Source of the DNA: Stenotrophomonas maltophilia
GTDB taxonomy: Bacteria > Pseudomonadota > Gammaproteobacteria > Xanthomonadales > Xanthomonadaceae
DNA: 64,000 nucleotides
Assembly (NCBI GenBank): GCA_900113425.1
Contig: FOZF01000001.1
Location: 1,695,283-1,759,282 of the forward strand
Direction: 5' to 3'
The position numbers were made by a program, and so were the translations under genes. Position 1 is the stretch's first letter. Each line of letters starts with the position of its first letter. The notes under the pieces were generated by a model that searched no databases, was not told the DNA's origin, and saw only the letters and a program-made list of their open reading frames with translations. Shown here in pieces: positions 27,636 to 37,154 of this stretch.

Positions 27636-29981
27636 ATGACCCAGTTCCAGTCCGCACGGCCGTGGTACCGCACCCACCTTTCCCTTTCGATCGCCGGCGC
27701 GCTGGCCTGTTGCAGTGCTTCGGCACTCGCACAGGACGGCACGAACGCGGCGAACGCAGGTGCCCAGCGCACCGATGCCCAGCAACTCGATACCGTGGTG
27801 GTCACTGCCAACAAGCGCGAAGAGAACGTGCGTGAAGTGGGCGCCTCGATCAGCGTGATCGGCGAACGCCAGTTGGAAAACACCGGCGCGGTCTCGCTGT
27901 CAGACTATGCCGCCTACATTCCCGGCCTGCAGGTGCAGAACGACGGCACCCCCGGCCTGACCCGCGTGTCCCTGCGTGGCATCTCCGCGCTGTCGTCCGG
28001 CGCGACGGTGGCCACCTACATCGACGACGTGCCCGTCGGCTCCAGCGGAATCTACCAGGGCGCTAGTGCGCTGATGCTCGACCTGATGCCCTACGACATC
28101 AGCCGCGTCGAAGTATTGCGCGGTCCGCAGGGCACCCTGTACGGCGCAGGCGCCATTGGCGGCCTGCTGAAGTACGTGACCCGCGCGCCGGAAGTAGTGG
28201 GTGAAGAAACCCGCGTGGGTTTCGGTCTGCGCTCGGTGCAGGGCGGCGGCCAAGCCTGGAACGCCCGCTTGGGCGCCAGCCTGCCGTTGAAGGACGAGCG
28301 GCTCGGTCTGCGCATGAGCTTCGCCCGCAACGGTCTTGCCGGCTTCACCGACAGCGCCATCGACGGCCGCAAGGACATCAACACCGGCGACCAGATTGGT
28401 GCCCGTACTGCGCTGGCCTGGGATGGTGATGCATTCGATCTCGGACTGTCGGTGCTGCACCAGCGTATCCGCAGTGATGATCGCGCCGGTGTGGCGCTCG
28501 ATCCGGAAACACTGACGCCGCTGTTCGGCGAACAGAAGGACACCGTCTGGCAGCCGCGTCCCTTCTCCAAGGACCTGACGCTGGTGTCGCTGAGCATGGA
28601 CTGGGACCTGGGCTGGGGCAATCTCGTGTCGGCCACCGGCTGGTCGCAGACCAAGACCATGGACCAGATCGATGCGACGACACAGTTCGGTGAAGTGGCC
28701 GACCTGCTGCTGGGCCTGCCCGCGCCGGGAAGTTCCAGCCTGCGCTACGGCTACGACATGGACAAGATCACCCAGGAATTCCGCCTGCTGTCCAAGGACG
28801 GTGGAACTTTCGAGTGGATGATCGGTGGCTTCTACACCAAGGAAGACAGCATGCAGGATCAGGTGGCCAGTCTCGCCCAGCGGGATGGCACGCCGCTGCA
28901 CCCGCCCTACGATGCGCAGTTCGGCACCCTGGCGGTCATCGGCCTGCCCAGCACCTACAAGGAATACGCGGTGTTCGCCAATGGCTCCTGGCGCATCGGC
29001 GATCGCTTCAAGCTGGACCTCGGCGTCCGCCAGGCGCGCAACGACCAGTGGTACAGCCAGCGGGTATCGGAAGGCATCCTCGCACCGATCGGTGTAACCA
29101 CCGGAACCTCCAGCGAGGATGTATTCACCTGGAGCGTGAGCCCGCAGTTCAAGCTCTCCGACGACATCATGCTGTATGCCCGCGTCGCCACCGGTTACCA
29201 GCCCGGTGGCCCCAACGTGGCGATGGTCGGCATTCCGCCACAGGTGGATTCGTCGATGCTCGACAGCTATGAGGTCGGCATCAAATCGCAGTTCGCCGAT
29301 CGCCGCGTCACGTTCGATCTTTCCGTCTTCCGCATCGACTGGGACGACATCCAGGTTTCCTCCTCGTTCAACGGCATCAGCGGCCTGGTCAACGGCGGCC
29401 AGGCCACCAGCGAGGGGGTTGAACTTTCTTCGCAGTTCAGTGTCACCGATGCATTGACGCTGGGGCTCAACGGTGCCTATACCAAGTCACGGCTGAAGAA
29501 CGATTTTGACCCTGCCGTGATTCCGCAGGACGGGTTTGATTTCATCCAGTGGACCGGCCTGGCCGACGATCGCATGCCGTATTCCCCGCGACTGTCCTGG
29601 ACGGCAACCGCCGAGTACGCGTTTTCCACCGCCAACGGCTACAACGGCCAGATCGGCGGCGCGTTCCGCTGGACCGGTGAACGCTTCAATGGCACCACCG
29701 AACGGCAGCGCTTTACTGTCCCCGGTGATCCAGATACCCAGGTGATGCCGGACGTCATCACCTCGCCACTGAAGCTCGGCAGTAACCATTCCCTCGACCT
29801 GTATGCCGGCATCGGCCGTGGCAGCTGGGAACTGCGTGCTTACGTCAACAACGTAACCGGGGAGGACGGCTGGCTGACGCTGGCACGCGTCGCCGGCGCG
29901 CTGTCGCGGATCAACTCGCACGTGGCCGCAGTCCCCGTACAACCGCGAACGTACGGCATGGAGCTGGACTTCCGGTTCTGA
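27636..29981 (+). CDS. TonB-dependent outer-membrane receptor
   Basis: A 781-aa receptor. It has a signal peptide (HLSLSIAGALACCSASALAQ), a TonB box region (QLDTVVVTANKREEN), a plug domain with DVPVGSS and RVEVLRGPQGTLYG, and a 22-strand-type barrel ending in the aromatic C-terminus (MELDFRF). GGAG upstream sets the ATG at 27636. In this cluster it should import D-amino-acid-containing peptides or related muropeptide fragments, though receptors of this type are not specific by sequence alone. Confidence 0.92.
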   Translation: MTQFQSARPWYRTHLSLSIAGALACCSASALAQDGTNAANAGAQRTDAQQLDTVVVTANKREENVREVGASISVIGERQLENTGAVSLSDYAAYIPGLQVQNDGTPGLTRVSLRGISALSSGATVATYIDDVPVGSSGIYQGASALMLDLMPYDISRVEVLRGPQGTLYGAGAIGGLLKYVTRAPEVVGEETRVGFGLRSVQGGGQAWNARLGASLPLKDERLGLRMSFARNGLAGFTDSAIDGRKDINTGDQIGARTALAWDGDAFDLGLSVLHQRIRSDDRAGVALDPETLTPLFGEQKDTVWQPRPFSKDLTLVSLSMDWDLGWGNLVSATGWSQTKTMDQIDATTQFGEVADLLLGLPAPGSSSLRYGYDMDKITQEFRLLSKDGGTFEWMIGGFYTKEDSMQDQVASLAQRDGTPLHPPYDAQFGTLAVIGLPSTYKEYAVFANGSWRIGDRFKLDLGVRQARNDQWYSQRVSEGILAPIGVTTGTSSEDVFTWSVSPQFKLSDDIMLYARVATGYQPGGPNVAMVGIPPQVDSSMLDSYEVGIKSQFADRRVTFDLSVFRIDWDDIQVSSSFNGISGLVNGGQATSEGVELSSQFSVTDALTLGLNGAYTKSRLKNDFDPAVIPQDGFDFIQWTGLADDRMPYSPRLSWTATAEYAFSTANGYNGQIGGAFRWTGERFNGTTERQRFTVPGDPDTQVMPDVITSPLKLGSNHSLDLYAGIGRGSWELRAYVNNVTGEDGWLTLARVAGALSRINSHVAAVPVQPRTYGMELDFRF

Positions 29982-30041
29982 GCCGGGCCTGCATCGTTTC
30001 ACTGCCGCCGTTCATCCTCCCACCGCCTTCGGGATCCGCGC

Positions 30042-31094
30042 ATGCAGACCGCCGTTTCGAGCTTGCACGAAGCCGCAGCGCTTCCGCAGCCCTACCTGTT
30101 GTTCCTCGGCGACACCCAGGAGCCGAACTATGCGAAGACCGCCTACGGCCTTCGCGACTGGGCACGCGAGCGCTGCCTGGGTGAGTTTGCGTGCGAGGAT
30201 GTCGGCGTCAGCGCCGGCCTGCCCTTCCTCACCCCCGAGCATGCCCGCATGGCGGGCGCCCGGGCGATGGTGATCGGCGTCGCCAACCCTGGCGGACATA
30301 TCCCCAACGCATGGATTCCGTTGCTGTTGCAGGCGCTGGAAGCCGGCCTGGATCTGATCGGCGGCATGCACACGCGGCTGTCGGACATTGATACCCTTCG
30401 CAACGCGGCACGCGCGCTCGGCCGTCGGCTGATCGACGTGCGTGAGCCACCACGCAACCTGCCCATCGCCAGCGGCGTCCGGCGCACGGGCAAACGTCTG
30501 CTCACCGTCGGCACCGATTGCGCGCTCGGCAAGAAGTACACGGCGCTCACGCTGGCCCGCGCGTTCCGGTCCCGCGGGGTTGATGCCGATTTCCGCGCCA
30601 GTGGCCAGACGGGCATCCTGATCGCCGGCGCCGGCATTCCGATGGACGCGGTCGTCGCGGATTTCGCCGCCGGCGCAGCTGAACTACTGTCTCCCGATGC
30701 GGATCCCTGCCATTGGGACGTGATCGAAGGCCAGGGATCGCTCTCACATCCTGCCTACGCCGGCGTATCACTGGCCCTGCTGCATGGCAGCCAGCCGGAC
30801 GTGGTGGTGGTCTGCCACGAGCATGGACGCGAACATATGCTGGGCTATCCCCACTATGTGCTCCCTTCGCTGGAAGACACGGTCGAACTGGCCCTGACCC
30901 TGGGTTCGCGCACCAACCCGGACATCCGCTGCGCCGGCATCAGCCTCAATACCGCGAAACTGGAGGCGGACGCCGCGTACCGCGCCATCAATGCGCTTTC
31001 CGACCGCCTCGGCATGCCCGTGGCCGATCCCGTGCGGGGTGGGGAATCATTCGATGCCCTGGTAAGCGCCTGCCTGGCCAAACAGGCAGAATGA
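30042..31094 (+). CDS. dgcN: DUF1611 protein, DgcN-like D-glutamate N-acetyltransferase
   Basis: A 350-aa protein with an N-terminal Rossmann-like part (residues 1-150) and a P-loop-like domain with VGTDCALGKKYTALTLARA near residue 150 and EGQGSLSHPAY near 230, both hallmark DUF1611 motifs. DUF1611 members named DgcN acetylate D-Glu, and DgcA then racemises N-acetyl-D-Glu to N-acetyl-L-Glu. Both genes occur here, so the pathway is likely complete. The acetylation assignment is by family knowledge, not from residues seen. Confidence 0.85.
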   Translation: MQTAVSSLHEAAALPQPYLLFLGDTQEPNYAKTAYGLRDWARERCLGEFACEDVGVSAGLPFLTPEHARMAGARAMVIGVANPGGHIPNAWIPLLLQALEAGLDLIGGMHTRLSDIDTLRNAARALGRRLIDVREPPRNLPIASGVRRTGKRLLTVGTDCALGKKYTALTLARAFRSRGVDADFRASGQTGILIAGAGIPMDAVVADFAAGAAELLSPDADPCHWDVIEGQGSLSHPAYAGVSLALLHGSQPDVVVVCHEHGREHMLGYPHYVLPSLEDTVELALTLGSRTNPDIRCAGISLNTAKLEADAAYRAINALSDRLGMPVADPVRGGESFDALVSACLAKQAE

Positions 31095-31098
31095 GCCG

Positions 31099-32223
31099 AT
31101 GACCAACGCCGCGACGCGATTTCAACGTTGGATACTTCCCGGTCTTGCCTTCAAGGCCGCAGTGATCGGCGGCGGATACGCGACGGGCCGCGAGCTGGCG
31201 GAATATTTCATTCCCAGCGGCCCCCAAGGCGGCATGCTGGCGATCCTGGTAGCGATGGCCTGCTGGAGCATCGTCTGCGCACTGACCTTCGCGCTGGCGC
31301 ATGCCACCCGCAGTTTCGACTACCGCAGCTTCTTTGAAATGCTGCTGGGGCCATTCGCTTTCCTGTTCGAGCTGGCGTACGGCATTTTCATGGTGCTCAT
31401 CCTGGCGGTGTTCGGAGCAGCGGCAGGGGAAATCTTTTCGGCGGTGCTGGGTTGGCCGACACTGGCCGGCACGCTGCTGCTGATGGTGACCATCGGATTC
31501 TTCGTCACCTTCGGCAACGACACCGTGGAGGCCCTGTTCAAATGGGTCTCCGTACTGCTGTATGGCACCTATGCCGCCTTCCTGGTGCTGGTGCTGGCCC
31601 GCTTCGGCGATGCGGCGTTCACCACGCTGTCGGTACCGCAACCGACCACCGGCTGGCTCCAGGGCGGCTTGACCTACGCCGGTTACAACATCGTCGGCGC
31701 GGTGATCATACTGCCGCTGGCCAGGCACTTCCTCAGCCGTCGCGATGCCGTGGTGGCCGGCGTGCTGTCCGGCCCGCTGGCGATGCTACCGGGGCTGTTC
31801 TTCTTCCTGTGCATGCTGGCGTGGTATCCGCAGATCGGAACCGTCGCGCTGCCTTCGGACTTCATCCTGCGCCAATTGAACCTGCCGGTGTTCCACGTGC
31901 TGTTCCAGCTGATGATCTTCAGCGCTCTGCTGGAAAGCGGAACAGCCGTCGTGCATGCCTGCAACGAACGCATCGCCCGTACGTTCGCAAGACGCGAGGG
32001 TGCGGGACTGGGCAGGCCTGCACGCTCGATGATCGCCGGCGTGCTGCTGGTCGGCTCCATTTTCATCGCTGATCGCGTGGGCCTCGTGGCGCTGATCGCG
32101 CAGGGCTACCGGGGACTGGCCTATATGTTCCTGTGCCTCTACATCCTGCCGCTGTTGACCGTTGGCAGCTGGCGGCTGTTGCAACGTGCTGCGCGCCGCA
32201 CTGCACCTACCGCCCATTCCTGA
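31099..32223 (+). CDS. YkvI-like membrane transporter
   Basis: A 374-aa protein with about ten transmembrane helices, beginning with the hallmark GGGYATGRELAEYF after the first helix. It belongs to the YkvI group of the APC/LeuT-like superfamily, likely an amino-acid or organic-ion transporter. It starts 4 bp after the DgcN-like gene and is therefore in the same operon; D-Glu or a derived amino acid is a sensible but unproven substrate. Confidence 0.82.
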   Translation: MTNAATRFQRWILPGLAFKAAVIGGGYATGRELAEYFIPSGPQGGMLAILVAMACWSIVCALTFALAHATRSFDYRSFFEMLLGPFAFLFELAYGIFMVLILAVFGAAAGEIFSAVLGWPTLAGTLLLMVTIGFFVTFGNDTVEALFKWVSVLLYGTYAAFLVLVLARFGDAAFTTLSVPQPTTGWLQGGLTYAGYNIVGAVIILPLARHFLSRRDAVVAGVLSGPLAMLPGLFFFLCMLAWYPQIGTVALPSDFILRQLNLPVFHVLFQLMIFSALLESGTAVVHACNERIARTFARREGAGLGRPARSMIAGVLLVGSIFIADRVGLVALIAQGYRGLAYMFLCLYILPLLTVGSWRLLQRAARRTAPTAHS

Positions 32224-32236
32224 TCGGAGATCGCGC

Positions 32237-33832
32237 ATGACCCCCACGTCCAGAACATGGAAGACAATGATCTCCTGTGCGCTTCTCTGCGCGGCGGCAC
32301 TGGCCAACGCGCAGTCGTCGCTGCCCGCGGACTTTGATGCACGCGTTCTGCAGGCGATGAAATCCCGCGAGGTTCCGGGCATGGCGATCTCCATCGTCAA
32401 GGACGGGCAGATCGTGCAGGCCCGGGGATATGGCGTGCGCCGCCTGGGAGGCAGCGAGCCGGTCGATGGCGATACGATCTTTCCCACCGGCTCGACCGGC
32501 AAGGCCGTTACCGCCGCCGCGCTGGCGATTCTGGTGGATGAGGGCAAGCTGGGATGGGACGACAAGGTGATCGACCACCTGCCCGACTTCCGCATGTACG
32601 ACCCGTGGGTCACCCGCGAAATGACCGTGGCGGACCTGCTGCTGCACCGCAGTGGCCTGGGACTGGGCGCAGGCGACCTCCTGTTCATTCCGCGCACGTC
32701 CCGCACGCGCATGGAGATCGTGAGAGCACTGCGCCATCTCAAGCCCGCCACCAGTTTCCGCAGTGGTTATGCGTACGACAACATCCTATACATCGTGGCC
32801 GGTGAACTGGTAAGCCAGGTCAGCGGGCAGTCCTGGGAAACCTTCGTGGCCAACCGGATCTTCAAGCCGTTGGGCATGACCACCGCCGTCAGTGACGAGG
32901 CCGATCGGTTCGCCACCGCCAATCGGGCACAGCCGCATGCACGCCTGGACGCACGACTGCGCGGCCTGGGAAAACAGCAGATGCTGCCTGAGCGGGAAGG
33001 TCTGGGCCAGGTGGGCGCTCCTGCCGGCGGCCTGTCGTGGAGCGCAAAGGATTTTGCCCGCTGGATGCAGGTGCAGTTGGGTCAGGGCGCACTGCCCGGT
33101 GGTGGTACGCGCCTGTACAGCGAGGCCTCCGCACGCGCGATGTGGACACCGCAGGTGCCGACCCCCATCAGCCCCTATCCCGCTCCGATCAGCGACATCA
33201 CCCCGCATTTTTCCGGCTACAGCTACGGGTGGTACGTGCAGGACTATCGCGGCGTGAAGGTGATACAGCACGGCGGCGCGGTGTTCGGTGTGATCACGTT
33301 CGTCGTGCTGGTACCCGACCGGAAACTCGGTATCGCCCTGCAGATGAACGCCGAGGACGTGGACGTGCTCCGTGGCCTCGGTTACGAGCTGATGGACCAC
33401 TATCTGGGCTTTGAGCAGCGCGATTGGGTAGGCGCCTTCTCGACCTGGTACCAGGATCGCCTGACCGGCGGTTTGAAGGCACTGAAAGACATGGCGCCGA
33501 CCGCACGCACCGCGTCGCGCCCATCGCTGCCGGCACGCGGCTACGTGGGCCGCTACGCGGATGCGTGGTATGGCGAAGCGACCGTCACCGAGCAGGGGGG
33601 AAAGCTCCGCATGGATTTCACCCGCACACCGGACATGGTGGGTACGCTGCGGCACTGGCAGTACGACACGTTCCGCGTCGACTGGGATGACACGGCGCTT
33701 GAACCCGCCTTCGTGACCTTTGCGTTGAACGCGGAAGGACACGTGGCGAGCATCACGATGAAAGCCGCGTCACCGCTTGCGGACTTCAGTTACGACTACC
33801 AGGACCTCAGGTTCGAGCCTGTCGAGAAGTAG
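32237..33832 (+). CDS. Serine hydrolase (beta-lactamase family)
   Basis: A 531-aa secreted protein with a signal peptide (MISCALLCAAALANAQ), the SxxK in PTGSTGKAVT, a YAYDNILY segment in the YxN position, HGG in IQHGGAVFG, and a C-terminal DUF3471-like beta domain (ARGYVGRYADAWYG). It is probably a periplasmic peptidase or esterase of the class-C/DD-peptidase group. CGGAGA upstream supports ATG 32237. Last gene of unit 2, and the second such hydrolase in the cluster. Confidence 0.88.
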   Translation: MTPTSRTWKTMISCALLCAAALANAQSSLPADFDARVLQAMKSREVPGMAISIVKDGQIVQARGYGVRRLGGSEPVDGDTIFPTGSTGKAVTAAALAILVDEGKLGWDDKVIDHLPDFRMYDPWVTREMTVADLLLHRSGLGLGAGDLLFIPRTSRTRMEIVRALRHLKPATSFRSGYAYDNILYIVAGELVSQVSGQSWETFVANRIFKPLGMTTAVSDEADRFATANRAQPHARLDARLRGLGKQQMLPEREGLGQVGAPAGGLSWSAKDFARWMQVQLGQGALPGGGTRLYSEASARAMWTPQVPTPISPYPAPISDITPHFSGYSYGWYVQDYRGVKVIQHGGAVFGVITFVVLVPDRKLGIALQMNAEDVDVLRGLGYELMDHYLGFEQRDWVGAFSTWYQDRLTGGLKALKDMAPTARTASRPSLPARGYVGRYADAWYGEATVTEQGGKLRMDFTRTPDMVGTLRHWQYDTFRVDWDDTALEPAFVTFALNAEGHVASITMKAASPLADFSYDYQDLRFEPVEK

Positions 33833-33996
33833 GTTTCCTGGCCGCTCCAGGGGCGGCGGCGGTTGCTGCCGTGCGGTCTCACCGGGTGCTTCACGTTGAT
33901 CCAGGCCACGGCCGGCAACTGGCTGAACTGATTACTACACTGTTGAAGCCCTCTCGCTATTGCGTCACAGTTCGTCACTTCCTATGGAGCTGCCGC

Positions 33997-34383
33997 ATGC
34001 ACGGAACGACTCAACACCTCAGGATGGCAGTAGCCGGAATCACCCTTATGCTGCTGGCAGCCTGCACCTCTGTTGGCGACATGCGCAGTACCGGACCTGT
34101 AGCCACTTTTTCGTCCAATCAGGATCCCTTAGCCGCTGCCACTTGTGTCCGTGACGCATGGGGGGAGGTGAGCATTGGAGGATCACGATGGCAGTATGTG
34201 CTTGAGCCCCGTTCCGATGGCTACTCCGTGTCGAATTCCAATGGCGGCGTCCCGGCGGAGTTTGTTGAGGTCGCGCCCCGAACTGGAGGGGGAAGCGATA
34301 TCAAGTTCTACAGCAAGTTCCTGAAGCGCCGGCAGGCTCGATACATCGAGGCCGTCACCCAATGTGGTGTCCGCTCACAGTAA
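33997..34383 (+). CDS. Putative lipoprotein, 128 aa
   Basis: The N-terminus has a hydrophobic segment ending in a lipobox (LLAACTS), so Cys 23 should be acylated. The mature part is small and beta-rich with two Cys (ATCVRDAW, TQCGVRS) that might form a disulfide. GGAG upstream of ATG 33997 supports the start. The family is not recognised. It is the last gene before the island border. Confidence 0.75.
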   Translation: MHGTTQHLRMAVAGITLMLLAACTSVGDMRSTGPVATFSSNQDPLAAATCVRDAWGEVSIGGSRWQYVLEPRSDGYSVSNSNGGVPAEFVEVAPRTGGGSDIKFYSKFLKRRQARYIEAVTQCGVRSQ

Positions 34384-34686
34384 TCCCGGTTCTTGGTTCT
34401 CGCGAAGGTCACACCCTTTGCCGGGATGTGCCACGCGCTGATTCAACTTGCATGTACTTCGGCCTCCAGCTTGGTCTCGGCCGAAGTTCTGCGTGGCCAC
34501 AGCGCCGCCTTGATTCGCGCCAGTTCCGCGGCCCCGGCCTCGCCGAGATTCAGCCCGGCTACACCGGGCGCCGACGCAGCGCGCCTCAGTGATTCTGTAT
34601 AGCTGCGCAGGCCGGGAGGTCACTCGGTTGTCTTGGGGGCGGTTGCCGTTCTGGGCCAAGGCCAAGGCAATGCAGGGCTCATCCAA

Positions 34687-34950
34687 CGGATCCAGGGGAA
34701 AGACCTTCCTTCGTCCGCTTGGCGAGCAACTCCATTCCAATGGCACCGAAGGTGTTTGCGGCGCACTCTCCTTGCACTGCCTTCTCGACCCTTGCCACCG
34801 AGCGGGGTTGGCTCCGCCGCGCAGCAGCGCACGTAGACGGTCACGTTCAGCGCGAGCAGCCTTCAGCGACATTGAGGGGTACTCGTCGAGGGCGACGATG
34901 CTGGCCCTACCGGCTTACCTATAGCGGTACCGCCAAGGCTTCGACCCCGT
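34687..34950 (-). pseudogene. Remnant of tyrosine integrase, N-terminal part
   Basis: About 260 bp closely match the region 50586-50855 of the intact integrase gene, including LRALLRGGANP and the surrounding bases for SMxLxAARxERDRLR. Frames are broken in the remnant, and the rest of the gene is missing. It has the same orientation and the same position next to a tRNA-end sequence as the intact gene, so it looks like the worn right end of an older element. Confidence 0.8.
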
Positions 34951-34975
34951 TGGACGCACCTCGATGAATAGCCCA

Positions 34976-34993
34976 AATGTGGTGGCCCACCAG
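34976..34993. repeat. Attachment-site-like copy of the tRNA 3' end
   Basis: AATGTGGTGGCCCACCAG matches 51114-51132 with one G missing. The right-hand copy spans the CCA end of the tRNA. It therefore likely marks the left junction of the island. Confidence 0.65.
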
Positions 34994-35176
34994 CAACCGA
35001 ATTGACAACGCAAGCTATTGATATATCTACATATATCTCAATCAAATTCCTCAATTGACTCTCTAACTGACTCGCTTTTGCGACGGCTGTCTCTGAAATC
35101 CCATTCGCTGATTTCTTGGGTTCCGGCACCGCCCCCACTGTGGCAGGGTGGTCGGGACACGTTGGCGGAGACCTAG

Positions 35177-35536
35177 ATGGACACCTCTGAAACCGGCATT
35201 TCCCTCCAGGACGAGATCAAAAATCTTCGTCAGCAGTTGGCAGTCCTTCGTTTCGACATTCGAGGTAAAGACTGGCTCACCGTTGACGAGGCAGCCCATT
35301 ACTGCGGCGTGTCGTCCCGCCAGTTTCGACGAAATGCCCTTGAAATCGGCCTTGTGCCCAGAAACTTCATGGGCAAGCAGCTCTATGAGAAGAATGAGCT
35401 GTACAAAGCAATCGAGAACTCCGGCAGCTGGAAATCCCGGGAGACAGCGGGCGCCTCTCTGATCCCGACCTCCCCCCAGATGGAGGAGGCTCTTGCTCGA
35501 CTTAGGCGCTACGACCAGCGAAGGGGAAAGGGGTAA
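35177..35536 (+). CDS. HTH protein at integrase operon, 119 aa
   Basis: A coiled N-terminus (SLQDEIKNLRQQLAVLRF) is followed by a MerR/excisionase-like helix-turn-helix (LTVDEAAHYCGVSSRQFRRNA). It sits at the head of a plus-strand unit with a second HTH gene and an integrase; the stop and next start overlap (TAATG). A role in excision or transcription control is likely. Confidence 0.75.
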   Translation: MDTSETGISLQDEIKNLRQQLAVLRFDIRGKDWLTVDEAAHYCGVSSRQFRRNALEIGLVPRNFMGKQLYEKNELYKAIENSGSWKSRETAGASLIPTSPQMEEALARLRRYDQRRGKG

Positions 35537-35898
35537 TGGCTCCGACTGACAAGCTAATGACGCTCGCTCAGGCTGCGGAGCTTTGCGCCTGCCACCCACG
35601 AACCCTTCGGCGCGCCATAGACATAGGCGAATTGGCCGCGTGTCGATTGGGCCAAGGGCCGAAATCAGACAGGATTCACCCCGTAGACCTGGCTGTATGG
35701 CTGGGCAAGTGCAGGGCCAAGACTCTATGCCCATCACCAAGCGCGCCAATGGCCACTATCAAGTTACCGTCGGATACGGCGGAAGAACGCATCGCAAGAC
35801 TTCTCGACACTGGTCGTTCAAAGACGCGAAAGACTACGAACGCAGGTACATCTCAGCGCTCAAGGACATTGCGGCCGGTAGAGAGCCGGAGCGAGTGA
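35536..35898 (+). CDS. Excisionase-like HTH protein
   Basis: The first ~60 residues form a helix-turn-helix of the excisionase/MerR kind (LMTLAQAAELCACHPRTLRRAI, IHPVDLAVWL). The following ~60 residues overlap the integrase gene in another frame and are low in structure, so functional protein may be mainly the N-terminal half. Directly upstream of and overlapping the integrase, as xis genes often are. Confidence 0.65.
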   Translation: MAPTDKLMTLAQAAELCACHPRTLRRAIDIGELAACRLGQGPKSDRIHPVDLAVWLGKCRAKTLCPSPSAPMATIKLPSDTAEERIARLLDTGRSKTRKTTNAGTSQRSRTLRPVESRSE

Positions 35899-36656
35899 TC
35901 GCCGATGCGGTCGAGCGCTGGCTTACAGACCACGTGCCACGTCTGCGCTCGGCGACCAAGACGAAGGCCCACGTTCGGGCGCTGCTGCCCTATATCGCTG
36001 GTCGGAAGCTGGGGGAGATCGCCCAGGTATGGGCCGAGATAAAGGCGGCGGAGATTGGGAAGGCTCCTGCCACGGTCAACCACAAGGGGCGAATCCTGCG
36101 CCAGATCAGCAGGATGGCGTGGCGAGAGTGGGGATGGCTGGAGCGGCCTGCGGCGATTGGGCTGCTGCCTGAGAAGCCGCGAGAGACGTTCCTGACGACC
36201 GCTCAGGTTGAGGCGCTGGCGCAGGCTTGCCCGAACCCTGCGGCAGGGGACTATGTGCGTCTGGCGGCCTACACGGGCATCCGGCGCGGGCACCTGTTGC
36301 GACTGACCAAGCACAATGTCAAAGATGGGTTCATCCATCTGGACCGTACCAGCAAGACGAAGACGCTACAGCTCGTCCCCCTGCACCCGAAAGTCATGGG
36401 GATTGCGGAGCGTCTTCCGCTAGGCGCCACTGACTGTCAGGTGAGGGATTCTTGGGCAGCGGCCCGGGCTGCATGTGGCTTGGAACATGTACGCTGGCAC
36501 GATCTCAGACATACGTGCGCGTCTTGGCTTGTCCAGGCTGGCGTCCCTCTGCACACAGTGTCGGAGGTGCTTGGGCACAGTTCCATGGCGATGACCCGGC
36601 GCTATGCTCACTTGTCGCCGGAGCACCTGACGGATGCAATTTGCAAGATCCCGTAG
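35727..36656 (+). CDS. Tyrosine integrase, phage type
   Basis: A 309-aa site-specific recombinase. The catalytic residues are visible: Arg in YTGIRRGHLLRL, HxxR in HDLRHTCASWL, His in VLGHSSMAM and the nucleophile Tyr in TRRYAHLS. The ATG at 35727 is chosen because the N-terminal SAM-like region starts there; ATG 35697 is an alternative. It is unrelated to the tRNA-proximal integrase, so the island has two recombination modules, likely from separate elements. Confidence 0.9.
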   Translation: MPITKRANGHYQVTVGYGGRTHRKTSRHWSFKDAKDYERRYISALKDIAAGREPERVIADAVERWLTDHVPRLRSATKTKAHVRALLPYIAGRKLGEIAQVWAEIKAAEIGKAPATVNHKGRILRQISRMAWREWGWLERPAAIGLLPEKPRETFLTTAQVEALAQACPNPAAGDYVRLAAYTGIRRGHLLRLTKHNVKDGFIHLDRTSKTKTLQLVPLHPKVMGIAERLPLGATDCQVRDSWAAARAACGLEHVRWHDLRHTCASWLVQAGVPLHTVSEVLGHSSMAMTRRYAHLSPEHLTDAICKIP

Positions 36657-36696
36657 TTCAGAGCAATACGGGCGCAACAACGGGCGTATTGCGCGA

Positions 36697-37122
36697 TCAG
36701 TCGCACAATCCGTCGCCGTCCAGATCCTCACACTCGGAGCCCGAAATGCTCTCTCGCTGCACGCCCTCGGCGTATGCTTCGCAGCCCTCAACGAACGACT
36801 GTGAATTGCCGCCACAGTCATCAGGGTGAGCGATACCTTTATCCTCTGCCCACTGGTAGCCAGCGTCATGTCCAGCGCAATCCTCAGTACACGGCTTGCC
36901 TATGGCATCCCAGCCCTCTGCATCGACAGGAGGATGCTCAGAAAGAGCTTCGGATGGCTCTACGCTCTCGGCTACAGTTACGTCATCCACGACTTCGCGA
37001 TCCTCGTATTGCTCCGCAGTTGAGTTCCTAGACAGACTCGCGTGCTCCTGGGGTTCACCTGTGCATGCCGTAAGCAGAAATTCAGCTACGGATAAGATGG
37101 GAAGTAGAAAGATCGGCCTCAT
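36697..37122 (-). CDS. Putative lipoprotein, 141 aa, with Asp-rich Ca-binding-like end
   Basis: The signal peptide ends in a lipobox (FLLTACTG). The mature chain is acidic with a Cys-rich C-terminus (CTEDCAGHDAGYQWAEDKG) and a DLDGDGLCD end resembling a calcium-binding EF-hand or thrombospondin-3 loop. Six Cys suggest disulfides in the periplasm. It is likely a cargo gene of the element. Confidence 0.7.
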   Translation of the reverse strand: MRPIFLLPILSVAEFLLTACTGEPQEHASLSRNSTAEQYEDREVVDDVTVAESVEPSEALSEHPPVDAEGWDAIGKPCTEDCAGHDAGYQWAEDKGIAHPDDCGGNSQSFVEGCEAYAEGVQRESISGSECEDLDGDGLCD

Positions 37123-37154
37123 CTGGCGACAGCTCCTAAAGCCATAGAGTGGAG

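Larger units (their letters stand above)
34384..35176. other. Island left border, no intact gene
   Basis: This stretch holds a decayed integrase N-terminal fragment (34687-34950) and a near-copy of the tRNA 3' end (34976-34993). Between 34384 and 34680 I see only scrambled coding remains on the minus strand. Confidence 0.6.

Noticed and set aside
34375..34872. A 165-aa minus-strand gene at the island border
   Set aside because: It is a fusion of frames over the integrase remnant and unrelated residue; no gene can be supported.
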